A stretch of 48,410 nucleotides of DNA from a virus, in IMG/VR virus record IMGVR_UViG_3300020281_000037, positions 1 to 48,410 of that record; one strand, written 5' to 3'. A program made the position numbers and the translations under genes. Below the pieces are notes generated by a model, which saw only the letters and a list, made by a program, of their open reading frames with translations, did not search any database and was not told the DNA's origin. Positions 31,683 to 41,364 of the stretch are shown here, piece after piece (positions within the stretch are counted from its first letter, which is position 1; each line of letters begins with the position of its first letter).

Positions 31683-34600
31683 ATGAGTAATATGATGAAA
31701 TTGGTCAACGCAGCTGCTGGTCAAGTGGTTGGTGATCAAATATTGTATATGTCACAAACAAGTCACACATCCAGTTCAGGCGGTCAACAAAGATTAAATT
31801 CAATCAATGTTGATACTGGAAATGTGACATTAGGTCAAAACACATTTAATTTTTATTCAGATACTATGAATGAAACTACTGGTGTTGGACAAAACATATT
31901 TCTTCCATCTCATGGAAATTATGGAACTGGGTTGGTTTCTACCTATTGGTCATATCCATATTTAGATGAAGATGGAAGTTATTATATTGGTAGTTCTACT
32001 AATTTAGCAAGCACACACAATTTAAGAGATGCAGTATACAATCATATAGAAGGACATCAACTTACTACTATTTTGATGAAATTTAATTCTAAGACATTAA
32101 CAGGTGAGCCTGGATATTTTTATGATCTATTTGCTCCATCTGATGATGGAAATATGACCTCTTATATTGATAATATAGGTATTCATTCACCATCAAATTC
32201 AATAGCAGTTGGAGGGTATTCTACAGTAAGTGGTACTTATTATGGTAGTAATGTTACAACTCATTCATCACCCACTCAAACACTAAGAGTTACTTCTTGG
32301 CCATCAACTGGTGTAAATGCATTTAAATCTGGTTTTTATAATAGTTCTAGTAATCCTACTGGTGTAAACTACGGGCCTTTTGCAAAAACAGGTAATTTGG
32401 TTACAAGTCCTACCGATCATACTACGACAACAATGAGCAGTTCTTACTTTGCAACATCCTTTGTTACTAATGGAACTGATCAATTTGGAGCATCTGTCGC
32501 GCCCCATAGTAATGATCAAGCTTTGACTTTTAGATATGCATATTCATCTGAACCATACTATTCTGATTATCCACATTCAGCAAGTGCTGGTGGAACATAT
32601 TCACCTAACAGTATATATTATAGTACAGCATATAGTGGAAATACAAATGCATCGCCTGCCTTAAATCAAAATTTTGGTGATTATTTTCCAGCTTTATCTG
32701 CACCAGAAAATCCATTTACTAATATGTCTGGAGTATCATTACCGCCTAATAACTATGGAATAATAGGTGGTCATGCTCCTAATGCGTATCAGTGGGGAAC
32801 ATATTATAATACTACAGGCAGTGGAAATCAACCTCTTGGGATTATGAGGGTATTTTATAGGCCTGGAAACAAAAACAATAATGTGCCTGGAATGTATTAT
32901 ATACTTGATTTGAATCGTAATGTCTGGATGTGTCCAGAGGATACTGGTTGGCCACAATATCTTGGATCTTTTTCAAATAATCGCTATTCAGGCAACAATA
33001 TGCTCCGATCTTTTGTAACATCTGGTTCTGTTAACGGCGGTCTTTTGATTGCCTATTACAATGGTGGACAAAATCCATCTGGAGGATATCAGGAGAAAAC
33101 TGTAGGATTTATGGATTTAGATAATAGAGTTGGGGGAATACAAGGCGGAGGAGCTGGTGGTAATCCTCTTTATTATCCCAATGGGGGAACAGCACTTAAT
33201 ACTTGGCCTGGGCCTAGTTATCTATCACAATCACAAAATCCAAACGATAAACCTATAGAAAAAATTGTCCAAGTTGCAAGTGGTAGATTGTTTGGAATTA
33301 CTGGATATGAAAATCCTCAAACAATGGGAAACACTTATGGTGGTTTTAGAATACATGAACTTTTTATTAGTGCAGCTGATCCTAATAATCATTTTGCAAG
33401 AAGTATAACTTGGGGAAATAGTTATGTAATTGATCAGGGTTATCAAGCAGCGCCAATTATTAAAACAACAATAGGTAATATGCCTAACCCAAAACAACAA
33501 CACGCAGATTTTACCTCTATTGCAAGAACAAGATGGTTAGATTATGGTAGAAATTTTATAAAAGATGTACCTACTGATATAATTTATCTTAGAGAAAATG
33601 AAACCATATATGCTATTAACCCAAACACTAGAACTAATGTGACATCTATAAATTTTGCTAATAATCCAAGTAGTGATTCAAATGGTAATAGTTTAACACA
33701 GATCATACATGATAATCATGTTCAACAATCTGGTGGTTACTTATCTTTTGATGCTGGTGGTGAAAATGCCAGTGCAACAAATAATGATGCCGTTCCAGAA
33801 AATGAACGATATAAAACTTTTGATATGATTTTTGGTGATGATGGAAGAGTATATCTTGCACTTACTGCCAGACAAAACCAACATTCAGGATCTAACTTGG
33901 ATTATGCTCTTGTAAGATTTTATACAGGTACTGCTGGAGATAAACTTCAAATAGGATATAGTGGTTCTTGGGCAAATCAAGGTGTGAGTAGACATAATGA
34001 TAACAACCAAGAAAATTATTCAGAACTTTATTGGATTAATTTAATAACAAATTTTGGTGGTTCGCCTGGTACTAATCAAGATTCAATATCTGGAAGATCT
34101 TATTATGTAAATGGTAGTGGTTATCCTCATTACTGGAATCACGTAAACTTAATGTTTGATAATAAAAGATGTAGTGTTTTTGCAGTTGCAAGAAGAGATT
34201 ATTCTAGAGAGGCAGGAGCGGACTCAACTGGTTGGGCTGGTTACTCTTGTATAACTGCTGTTGCAGTATCTGATTCATATAATACACCAATTGCTGGTTA
34301 TCAAGGAAGTCGTGGATATAGATGGCCAGGTGGTAGTAATTCTACTGTGAGAGCAGATTATAATACTGGTCATGGTGGAAGAACCTATGGAAAATTAGGT
34401 CAAGTTCATACAAATACTAATGGATCAACTATAACTACTATGTTTAATGATATAAAAAATTCTGCAACATCAGATAATCCAAATGGACATGAAAGAAATG
34501 GATTTGTTGCTGGAGAAGCGAGAAACATTACTCAAAATGGTAAAACAGCTATTGGTAACGAGTATTCATATGCACCAGGCAATAATTATCCAGCTCACTA

Positions 34601-35627
34601 TAGTCCAGATACACACAGTGATAATAGTTCTCCTTTTGCTGGAATGAAAGGCCCTCAAATGTATTTTTCTGGATCAGAATTAGATGCAACTCAATTTACA
34701 GTAAATACATCTTTAATGAACTCTCCTGTGACAAGTAGTAATGGTAGTTGGTCTAAGGGAACAAATAGATTTGGTGCTTTACCTAAAGATTTAAGGCAAT
34801 CTAGCACAACTCCTTTTTATGGAGATGTAAATTTAAGACATTGGCCTCATGCATTGCAAGGTAATAGTACTTATGGATCTGGTGGTTATCCACAATTTTA
34901 TAGTCTATATCATGCAGAATTAAATTTAAAACAAACAAGTTCTGGTGGTGCAAATAATGAAGAGGGTTTAAAATGTGTTTGGTATTATAAAGGTGCATTT
35001 CATGGTGTAACGACATATAATGAAGGAACTTATGTTTATATGCCTGAGCCATCACACATAAGAGAAAATTCTAATTCAAATAATATAACTCACTATGTTA
35101 GTCAATGTGAGTCTGCTGTTGCATCTAGTAATAATGTTATTAACGGACAAAATACAAAAATAGGAACAGCAGAAGGATGTGAAAACGCAGATTGGGCTGC
35201 GTGTCTTGCTCCAGGCGGAATACTCTGTATACCAAAACAAGATAGTGGATATAATAATGCTGGATTTCTTACAATTAATTTAGGAACAAGACAAATAATA
35301 AACACGAATGGTAATTCACCACCACTATTAGGTGGAGAACCTTTTGTTGCACCATCTAGTTTAAATCCAAATGGTAGACAGATAAAACAAATGATTGTAA
35401 CTTCTACTGGAAAAATATGGGCCATACTGGACTATGAAGATCCAAGTGCATCAACTCTTCAGTTTAGAATTTTACAAGTTGTTTTTAATTCAAACTATTC
35501 AAGTGTCACTTGGAGTGGTGGTCTTTACACTTCACAAGCAAATAATACTTTATCTGGACATACTAGACACGTAAGAACTGTTTGTGGAAATATGCCTCAA
35601 TCCAGAATGGAATGGGATGCAGTATAA
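31683..35627 (+). CDS. long distal fibre/adhesin protein B
   Basis: 1314 aa, larger paralogue of the 544-aa protein at 18064. Both begin MSNMMK with a following AAG, and both end (Q/T)RSxLEW or QSRMEW. It contains several similar segments of the type (V/T)xSGR(L/I)(F/W)xIxxYE(N/D)P, then strand-rich stretches, for example QVASGRLFGITGYENP and VTSTGKIWAILDYEDP, suggesting an internally repeated propeller-like body. It is very rich in Asn, Ser, Gly and Tyr, typical of receptor-binding tips. It has 770 more residues than its paralogue, so cassette B has been expanded. No enzymatic motif is recognised. Confidence 0.65.
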   Translation: MSNMMKLVNAAAGQVVGDQILYMSQTSHTSSSGGQQRLNSINVDTGNVTLGQNTFNFYSDTMNETTGVGQNIFLPSHGNYGTGLVSTYWSYPYLDEDGSYYIGSSTNLASTHNLRDAVYNHIEGHQLTTILMKFNSKTLTGEPGYFYDLFAPSDDGNMTSYIDNIGIHSPSNSIAVGGYSTVSGTYYGSNVTTHSSPTQTLRVTSWPSTGVNAFKSGFYNSSSNPTGVNYGPFAKTGNLVTSPTDHTTTTMSSSYFATSFVTNGTDQFGASVAPHSNDQALTFRYAYSSEPYYSDYPHSASAGGTYSPNSIYYSTAYSGNTNASPALNQNFGDYFPALSAPENPFTNMSGVSLPPNNYGIIGGHAPNAYQWGTYYNTTGSGNQPLGIMRVFYRPGNKNNNVPGMYYILDLNRNVWMCPEDTGWPQYLGSFSNNRYSGNNMLRSFVTSGSVNGGLLIAYYNGGQNPSGGYQEKTVGFMDLDNRVGGIQGGGAGGNPLYYPNGGTALNTWPGPSYLSQSQNPNDKPIEKIVQVASGRLFGITGYENPQTMGNTYGGFRIHELFISAADPNNHFARSITWGNSYVIDQGYQAAPIIKTTIGNMPNPKQQHADFTSIARTRWLDYGRNFIKDVPTDIIYLRENETIYAINPNTRTNVTSINFANNPSSDSNGNSLTQIIHDNHVQQSGGYLSFDAGGENASATNNDAVPENERYKTFDMIFGDDGRVYLALTARQNQHSGSNLDYALVRFYTGTAGDKLQIGYSGSWANQGVSRHNDNNQENYSELYWINLITNFGGSPGTNQDSISGRSYYVNGSGYPHYWNHVNLMFDNKRCSVFAVARRDYSREAGADSTGWAGYSCITAVAVSDSYNTPIAGYQGSRGYRWPGGSNSTVRADYNTGHGGRTYGKLGQVHTNTNGSTITTMFNDIKNSATSDNPNGHERNGFVAGEARNITQNGKTAIGNEYSYAPGNNYPAHYSPDTHSDNSSPFAGMKGPQMYFSGSELDATQFTVNTSLMNSPVTSSNGSWSKGTNRFGALPKDLRQSSTTPFYGDVNLRHWPHALQGNSTYGSGGYPQFYSLYHAELNLKQTSSGGANNEEGLKCVWYYKGAFHGVTTYNEGTYVYMPEPSHIRENSNSNNITHYVSQCESAVASSNNVINGQNTKIGTAEGCENADWAACLAPGGILCIPKQDSGYNNAGFLTINLGTRQIINTNGNSPPLLGGEPFVAPSSLNPNGRQIKQMIVTSTGKIWAILDYEDPSASTLQFRILQVVFNSNYSSVTWSGGLYTSQANNTLSGHTRHVRTVCGNMPQSRMEWDAV

Positions 35628-35630
35628 ATA
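35623..35630 (+). promoter_or_regulatory. T4-type late promoter
   Basis: TATAAATA, exact match, overlapping the stop codon of the 1314-aa gene and 24 nt before ATG 35655. AGGAG at 35641-35645 is the ribosome binding site. Confidence 0.85.
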
Positions 35631-35654
35631 GAATAAAATTAGGAGAAATTAAAA

Positions 35655-36158
35655 ATGTCAGAATATTACAATGAAACGACTAAAAAGGTAGGAAGTTGGT
35701 CAGACATTGTGTCTGCAAATCCAAATACAAGTTTTCCATCAACTCCATCAGAGGATATTGCGAAAAGTTTTGGTTGGGAATTATTGCATCAAGGAGAAAT
35801 TCCTGCTATCACTTCAGATCTAAAAATTCTTGTGCAAGATGGAATAGAAAAAAATGAACAAAACCAATGGGTAAAAAAATGGTTAGTTGCAGATAGACAT
35901 AAAGCATATAAAGATGGTGATGGAAAAACAGTAACAAAAAAATCTCAAGATGATGCTTGGAATAAAGCAAAATCTGATAATATTGCAGCTGAAAATAGAA
36001 GTAGAAGAAATAGAACATTAGAAAAAACTGATTATTATGGTTTATCTGATGTAACTATGAGTGATAAAGTAAAAACTTATAGACAAGCTTTGAGAGATTT
36101 ACCGACACATAAAAATTGGCCTGATTTAAAAGAAGAAGATTGGCCTACTCTTTCATAG
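35655..36158 (+). CDS. tail fibre assembly chaperone-like protein, copy 1
   Basis: 167 aa. The C-terminal ~60 residues (RRNRTLEKTDYYGLSDVTMS, then YRQALRDLPTHKNWPD, ending EEDWPTLS) match the phage tail assembly chaperone pattern RNxxLxxTDW...YRxxLRDLPxxxxWP. Such proteins help fold or trimerise fibre tips. The N-terminal ~100 residues are unrelated to the second copy and carry FGWELLHQGEIPAITSDLKI and a Lys-rich stretch. The shared part is also similar at the DNA level to the gene starting at 37114. It probably serves the fibre proteins encoded next to it. Confidence 0.75.
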   Translation: MSEYYNETTKKVGSWSDIVSANPNTSFPSTPSEDIAKSFGWELLHQGEIPAITSDLKILVQDGIEKNEQNQWVKKWLVADRHKAYKDGDGKTVTKKSQDDAWNKAKSDNIAAENRSRRNRTLEKTDYYGLSDVTMSDKVKTYRQALRDLPTHKNWPDLKEEDWPTLS

Positions 36159-36167
36159 GAAATTAAA

Positions 36168-37112
36168 ATGCCTTACTTAGGAAAACAACCAGTAAATCTA
36201 ATAAAAGATAATGCAGTATCTACAAATAAAATTGCAGATGATGCTGTCACTAATGCAAAACTGTCAAACAATGCAGTTAATTCTACTGAAATTGTAGATA
36301 ATGCAATCACTACTGATAAAATAAATGGTAGTGCAGTTACAGATGCAAAATTAGCTAATGATGCAGTTACTACAAATAAAATTAATAATTTAGCGGTTGA
36401 ACAAGGAAAAATTGCAGATCAAGCAATAAACGAAGCAAAGTTACAAGTAAGTAATGCACCAGTAAATGATTATGTTTTAACTGCACAATCTGGAAATACT
36501 GGGGGATTAACTTGGGCCTCGCCATCAGTTCTTAAAAATTGGGCAATTGTTTCAGAATTTACAGAAGCAAATGGTAATCCTTTAAGTAATGCAACAGAAT
36601 TAGTTTTTGATGTAGTTCCAAATAAAAGATATGTAATTGAAGCAGATATATATTCTGCAAATGCTACTACTAGTTCTGCTACTTATTTTGCTTGTGAATT
36701 TAGTGATGTTAATAACAGTACTTTTAATATTAATACTATTTATAGTAGAATAGGAAGAAGTGGACAGGCTGCTCTATATCAAGGATCACAAGGTGGTGCG
36801 AGTACCACAGGAATACTTACAAATCCAACAAGTGATCCAATAGGTACTCTTAACTCGACAAGTGGTGAGGGGCCATATGGTGTTCATGGAACTTGGCAGT
36901 ATTTTCAACATAATACAACAAATAACTCCTTAACTAGAACTAGTCATCCAGCGATGTGGGGTATGTATCACAATTATGCAGCTGGAACTTATACAGTTCA
37001 AACAACTTATTTAACTGTTAATGGAACTCTTGGTACTAATGTAGATAAAGTAAGATTATTCCTTTCTACACAAAATATGTCAGGCGATATTAGAATATTA
37101 AGGAGAGATTAG
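36168..37112 (+). CDS. fibre protein with decapeptide repeats and a different C-terminal domain
   Basis: 314 aa. Residues ~12-105 are decapeptide units (IADDAVTNAK, LSNNAVNSTE, IVDNAITTDK, LANDAVTTNK, IADQAINEAK), as in the adapters. It continues with NDYVLTAQSGNTGGLTWASP, a common fibre motif. The C-terminal ~190 residues (VPNKRYVIEADIYSANATTS, YTVQTTYLTVNGTLGTNVDK, VRLFLSTQNMSGDIRILRRD) form a beta-sandwich-like domain unlike the adapter C-domain. The gene lies between the two chaperone-like genes, so it is probably an independent fibre that uses one of them. Seen directly: repeats; inferred: receptor binding by the C-domain. Confidence 0.7.
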   Translation: MPYLGKQPVNLIKDNAVSTNKIADDAVTNAKLSNNAVNSTEIVDNAITTDKINGSAVTDAKLANDAVTTNKINNLAVEQGKIADQAINEAKLQVSNAPVNDYVLTAQSGNTGGLTWASPSVLKNWAIVSEFTEANGNPLSNATELVFDVVPNKRYVIEADIYSANATTSSATYFACEFSDVNNSTFNINTIYSRIGRSGQAALYQGSQGGASTTGILTNPTSDPIGTLNSTSGEGPYGVHGTWQYFQHNTTNNSLTRTSHPAMWGMYHNYAAGTYTVQTTYLTVNGTLGTNVDKVRLFLSTQNMSGDIRILRRD

Positions 37113-37113
37113 T

Positions 37114-37419
37114 ATGGTTCAAACTATAATACATAATAATAAAATAATTGAAATTGAAGATGATGCAAAATCTTATCTTATAGGAACTACAACTTATGAT
37201 ATTCATAAATCTCCTTCAGAAGAAGAAACAAATGCATTATTAGAGATTACAAACAGAGATAGAAGAAATCAGTTGTTACAAGAAACTGATTGGACAGCAA
37301 ATTCAGATGTTACTATGTCATCTGATATGAAAACATATAGAAAAGCTTTAAGAGATTTACCGACACACAAAAACTGGCCTAATTTAGAATCTTCAGATTG
37401 GCCAACCAAACCTAGTTAG
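37114..37419 (+). CDS. tail fibre assembly chaperone-like protein, copy 2
   Basis: 101 aa. The C-terminal 55 residues (NRDRRNQLLQETDWTANSDV, then YRKALRDLPTHKNWPN and DWPTKPS) match the phage tail assembly chaperone pattern and copy 1 at 35655. The N-terminus is a short beta part (IIHNNKIIEIEDDAKSYLIG). The DNA encoding LRDLPTHKNWP is nearly the same in both copies, showing a rather recent duplication of the C-terminal half with exchange of the N-terminal half. It begins 1 nt after the upstream stop and ends 9 nt before the next gene. Confidence 0.75.
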   Translation: MVQTIIHNNKIIEIEDDAKSYLIGTTTYDIHKSPSEEETNALLEITNRDRRNQLLQETDWTANSDVTMSSDMKTYRKALRDLPTHKNWPNLESSDWPTKPS

Positions 37420-37428
37420 GAAAGTAAA

Positions 37429-37953
37429 ATGCCATTTATAGGACAAACACCAACAATGCTTTTAGATATAGATGATGATGCAATTACTTCTGCAAAGATT
37501 GCTACAAACGCAGTAGGTTCTTCTGAAATTGCAGCTGATGCTGTTGGTAGTTCAGAGGTTAATCTTGCAAATGATTACAATTTTACTGGAATTATAAAGT
37601 CTGGAAGATATCACGAAACTAAACAAACATTATCTGGAACAACTCCTACATTAGATATGAGAACTGGAAATGTTTTTGATTTAACAACAAGTGGTACTAC
37701 TACACTCACAATAAACAATCCACCAGCAAGTGGAACTGCACAGGGATTTACGTTAAAACTTACCGCTGGTGGTGCTCATACTGTGACCTATGTTTTTAAA
37801 CAAGCAGATAATACAACAAATGGTGCCATAAAATGGGAAGGTGGAAATACACCGACAACTCCAGCAAATGGAGAAACAGATATTTTACAATTTTTCACTA
37901 CAGATGGTGGGGTAACCTATTATGGTATTAGATCAATAGATGCAGCTGGATAG
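37429..37953 (+). CDS. fibre adapter protein C
   Basis: 174 aa, the shortest adapter. After MPFIGQTPTMLLDI there are three decapeptide units (DDDAITSAK, IATNAVGSSE, IAADAVGSSE), then YNFTGIIKSGRYHETKQT, like the matching part of adapter A (YAFSGYIKSNNF). The C-terminal domain (NVFDLTTSGTTTLTINNPP, IKWEGGNTPTTPANGETDIL, FFTTDGGVTYYGIRS) is the shared connector domain. The 932-aa gene starts 2 nt after its stop, so the two are tightly linked. AGGAAAG lies 7-10 nt before the start. Confidence 0.75.
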   Translation: MPFIGQTPTMLLDIDDDAITSAKIATNAVGSSEIAADAVGSSEVNLANDYNFTGIIKSGRYHETKQTLSGTTPTLDMRTGNVFDLTTSGTTTLTINNPPASGTAQGFTLKLTAGGAHTVTYVFKQADNTTNGAIKWEGGNTPTTPANGETDILQFFTTDGGVTYYGIRSIDAAG

Positions 37954-37955
37954 AT

Positions 37956-40754
37956 ATGAGTATATGGAGAAAATTTTCAAAAGGTGGTTCTGGTGGTATT
38001 GCCCCTTTATCAACATCTGGTGAAAGTGGTGAAGTATTTTCATCTTTTACATACAGATCAACTAACAATACAGCTTTAGACATACACAATAATGTAAATT
38101 TATTAGATAATGGTGGTTTAGTTATTACTAAACTTATGGATGCTTGGAGTGAATATACTGCAACACAATCAATTAATTCTAGCATGGGTGTTTGGTCATT
38201 TATTGACACAGAAAGAGGTGGAGATAGAGCTTTTCCTTTACCAGGCCTTACCAGTACTTATTATCCAACAACTGGAAGTGCTACAAACAATCCAGGCTTT
38301 ACTTATGCATCTGGTTCAAATACTGAAATTTCTAATAACGAAGCAATAAAACAATTCTATACCAATGGATATCAGTTAGGAACATGGCCGCAAGTAAATA
38401 GATCACAACTTAGTGTAGATGTAAGTAATGTAACTGCAACTAATAGACCATCTTTTCATTCACTCACCTTTAGACGTGCCGAAAAGTTTTTTGATGTTAT
38501 AACATATACTGGCGATGGAACAACTAATCAAGAACTTGAGCATGGATTAGGTGTAACGCCAGGTTTTATGATAATTTTTGATAGAGAAGTACAAGCCACA
38601 GGAACATCTACTTCAGCAAATCCTGCTTTTGTTCCATGTAGATTTTCAGACTATGGCAATACTAGTTTTAATGGTAATCAAACTGATTCTGTTAACTCTG
38701 CACTTAATTTTGTTGGTGGTTGGAATAATACTGGAACTTTTAATTATAATGGTTTAGCTACCTTTAATAATATATGGGGAACAAGTTTACCAGATGCATA
38801 TAAATTTAGAGTAGGTCATGCACATACAAATACCTCTGGTAGAAAGTATGTTGCTTACTTATGGGCAAATGATACATCTACAGACAGTATTATAAGAACT
38901 GGTTATTATTATTATGGAAATGCTACTTCTACTGCTACTAATCCATATGGTAATAGTGGAGCAGGCCTTGGTATGGGTGATTCTAATGATAACTACATTG
39001 ATATTGGATTTGAACCATCTTTTTTAATGGTAAGAGCAATCAATAGACCCATAGATCTGACCACTGGATCTCTAACTAATCAGTTTACTCAATATTTTTC
39101 TCAATTTTATTTTTTTGATAATGAACTTGGTGGTATGAATGGTGCATGGCATAGACACACAGAAATAGCAAATCCACCATCTGGAGCAGTTGGTACTGAC
39201 CATTTCAATGATCCATTTTTCTCATTTGGAGATCATACTGGTTATGATATAGGAAATCAAGCTAGAAGTTGTAATAACTTAATAATTTATCCAAGAGGAT
39301 TTAAAATTGGAGGCACAAACCATTTTGATCAAAATTCTGTATTAAAGGGTAGAGATACTCAACACACATATACTGTATGTTGGTTAGCAATAAAAAAATC
39401 AATGCCTCAACCAACTTCAATCGCTCAAGTTTTTAAATCGTCTGCTGATAGTGCTTGGTCATCACCTTGGCCTGCAAATGTTAATCAAAGATTAAGAAGT
39501 TCTGATACTTGGTGGAGAGTACCAAGAGATACAGTTGGATCTACTTATAATGCAGCAACACATATTTTTGATAGACTAAGATCTAGTAGAAGTTTAAGAC
39601 CAGTTAGGAACGAAGAGGAAGGTTCTGGTTATGGAGTAGGATATGGGCCTACTAGATACGAATTTCGTGGATCTCCTTTTTCATTGTTATCTGCTCAAAA
39701 TGATGAAACAAATAAAGAACCAGATCAGTTAGTTGAACTTGATGCAAATTCTTCGGCTGGTGATACTTCAAAAAATTGGGTAAATTTTCTTTTAAAAAGA
39801 GGAAAAGGTTTTTATGACTCTTTTATCTACATAGGTGATGGTCAAACTTATTCGTCAGCTCCAGGCAGAGCATTAGCTCATAACTTAGGTGTAAAACCAG
39901 AATTAATTATTATTAAACCTCTATCAAATGAAATGTGGCAAACTTATAACACATATCAAGCTAATGGTATTACTGCACATACCTCGCCGTGGTATTTATG
40001 GCATAAAGATTATAAAGTTTTACCAGAGTATCTTTCTCACAGAAATACTGGTGGTAATTCAAATATGTTAATGAGTAACTATCAAAATAATTTGACCAAC
40101 ACGAATAACACTTGGCCAACATCAGATATGGGAAATGATCAATATTTACCTTCTTATGATACCTTAACTGGAGGCCCAGAACCAGAAAAATACATATACT
40201 TAGGAAATACATCTTATCAAACTGCTCTTAATCATACAGCTGGTGGAAGTGGCAGTAGTGGTATACCAAAACCTTATATTGTGTATCTTTTCGCAACTCT
40301 GCCTGGAATTAGTAAAGTAGGTTACTTTGATATGATAGATCCTAATTGGGCTAGCATTCCTGGCCATACTGGTCATAATGATGTAGATTGTGGATTTGGA
40401 AATAAACAACCACAATTTGTTATGGTTTGGAGATGGGATCAGCATGGTTTTCCTTATCTTTGGACAAAATCATCTGGTTCAATATATGGTGGTGGTAATT
40501 ATAGTGCATCTGCAAATGATGGTAATGGTGGATATTTAACTAGACTTCAACGATTTGATCATTTTAGGAATAATACTCAATATGAAGAAACTGGTAATAC
40601 TAATAATATAAGTCATGAAACTATAAGACCACATCCTACTTATGGTGGGCCTGCTGGTGGATTTACTGTTGTAAGAACAGGACAATTTAATGAAGGAACT
40701 TACAATTCAACACACCAAACAAGAAGAATATTTCTTGCTTTTGTAGATGAATAG
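37956..40754 (+). CDS. long distal fibre/adhesin protein C (DUF7483-type repeats)
   Basis: 932 aa. After a Gly/Ser-rich start there are two copies of a domain: KFFDVITYTGDGTTNQELEH with GLGVTPGFMIIF (about residue 177) and GFYDSFIYIGDGQTYSSAPG with RALAHNLGVKPELIIIK (about 617). Each is followed by YVAYLW- or YIVYLF-type strands and (D/G)xGFxP(S/Q)F(L/V)MV segments. This resembles the DUF7483-type fibre domain in marine phages. The domain also occurs in the 1386-aa protein at 41364. The protein is likely an outer adhesin that joins to adapter C. No enzyme motif is seen. Confidence 0.7.
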   Translation: MSIWRKFSKGGSGGIAPLSTSGESGEVFSSFTYRSTNNTALDIHNNVNLLDNGGLVITKLMDAWSEYTATQSINSSMGVWSFIDTERGGDRAFPLPGLTSTYYPTTGSATNNPGFTYASGSNTEISNNEAIKQFYTNGYQLGTWPQVNRSQLSVDVSNVTATNRPSFHSLTFRRAEKFFDVITYTGDGTTNQELEHGLGVTPGFMIIFDREVQATGTSTSANPAFVPCRFSDYGNTSFNGNQTDSVNSALNFVGGWNNTGTFNYNGLATFNNIWGTSLPDAYKFRVGHAHTNTSGRKYVAYLWANDTSTDSIIRTGYYYYGNATSTATNPYGNSGAGLGMGDSNDNYIDIGFEPSFLMVRAINRPIDLTTGSLTNQFTQYFSQFYFFDNELGGMNGAWHRHTEIANPPSGAVGTDHFNDPFFSFGDHTGYDIGNQARSCNNLIIYPRGFKIGGTNHFDQNSVLKGRDTQHTYTVCWLAIKKSMPQPTSIAQVFKSSADSAWSSPWPANVNQRLRSSDTWWRVPRDTVGSTYNAATHIFDRLRSSRSLRPVRNEEEGSGYGVGYGPTRYEFRGSPFSLLSAQNDETNKEPDQLVELDANSSAGDTSKNWVNFLLKRGKGFYDSFIYIGDGQTYSSAPGRALAHNLGVKPELIIIKPLSNEMWQTYNTYQANGITAHTSPWYLWHKDYKVLPEYLSHRNTGGNSNMLMSNYQNNLTNTNNTWPTSDMGNDQYLPSYDTLTGGPEPEKYIYLGNTSYQTALNHTAGGSGSSGIPKPYIVYLFATLPGISKVGYFDMIDPNWASIPGHTGHNDVDCGFGNKQPQFVMVWRWDQHGFPYLWTKSSGSIYGGGNYSASANDGNGGYLTRLQRFDHFRNNTQYEETGNTNNISHETIRPHPTYGGPAGGFTVVRTGQFNEGTYNSTHQTRRIFLAFVDE

Positions 40755-40758
40755 AAGA

Positions 40759-40766
40759 AATAAATA
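40759..40766 (+). promoter_or_regulatory. probable T4-type late promoter (variant)
   Basis: AATAAATA, one mismatch (first base) to TATAAATA, 22 nt before ATG 40789. The distance is the same as for the exact boxes, which supports it. AGGATAA in the leader is the likely ribosome binding site. Confidence 0.6.
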
Positions 40767-40788
40767 GATAAAAACAGGATAATAGAAA

Positions 40789-41364
40789 ATGCCTATTAGA
40801 AAAATTAACTCAAGAGCAATCGGTGCAAATGTTATTGTTGCAGAAGATGTAGCTGCAAATGCAATTACAACTGCCGAAATACAAGATACTGCTGTAACAC
40901 CAGCAAAACTTGCATTATCAACTGCATTTGATTTTGCAAATGATTTAAAAGGAAGTGGTGGTATCGTAGAAAATTTTCAAGCTGCAACTTTTAATAGTGG
41001 AGTTCTTACTTTAGATTTTAGTAATGGAAATAACTTCTATCACAATTTTGGTGGAAATGCAAGTGGTGATTCAGTAACAAGTATAGATTTAACAAATGTG
41101 CCTGCACCAGATAATACTCCAAACACTGGAGATGGAACTGCATTTTTCTTTACCTTGAAATTAAAACAACCAGCATCTGGAACTTTACAAACAATAAGTT
41201 GGGTTTCTAATCCAACCACAGATCATGAATTTTATTGGGCTGGTGGTAGTTCAAATGCACCTACTATTACAAATACTTTAGGAGCTCATGATTTATTTGG
41301 ATTTTATACACATGATGGTGGTTCGACAGTATATTCATTTAAATTAGGACAGGATCTGAAGTAG
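40789..41364 (+). CDS. fibre adapter protein D
   Basis: 191 aa. It has about three decapeptide units (VAANAITTAE, IQDTAVTPAK and a degenerate one before them), then FDFANDLKGSGGIVENFQAA. The shared connector domain follows: NGNNFYHNFGG, FFFTLKLKQPASGTLQTISW, HEFYWAGGSSNAPTITNT, FGFYTHDGGSTVYSFKLGQD. The block LKLKQPASGT matches IKQPASGT of adapter A. Its TAG stop (41362-41364) overlaps the GTG start of the 1386-aa gene, the closest linkage among the cassettes. Confidence 0.75.
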   Translation: MPIRKINSRAIGANVIVAEDVAANAITTAEIQDTAVTPAKLALSTAFDFANDLKGSGGIVENFQAATFNSGVLTLDFSNGNNFYHNFGGNASGDSVTSIDLTNVPAPDNTPNTGDGTAFFFTLKLKQPASGTLQTISWVSNPTTDHEFYWAGGSSNAPTITNTLGAHDLFGFYTHDGGSTVYSFKLGQDLK

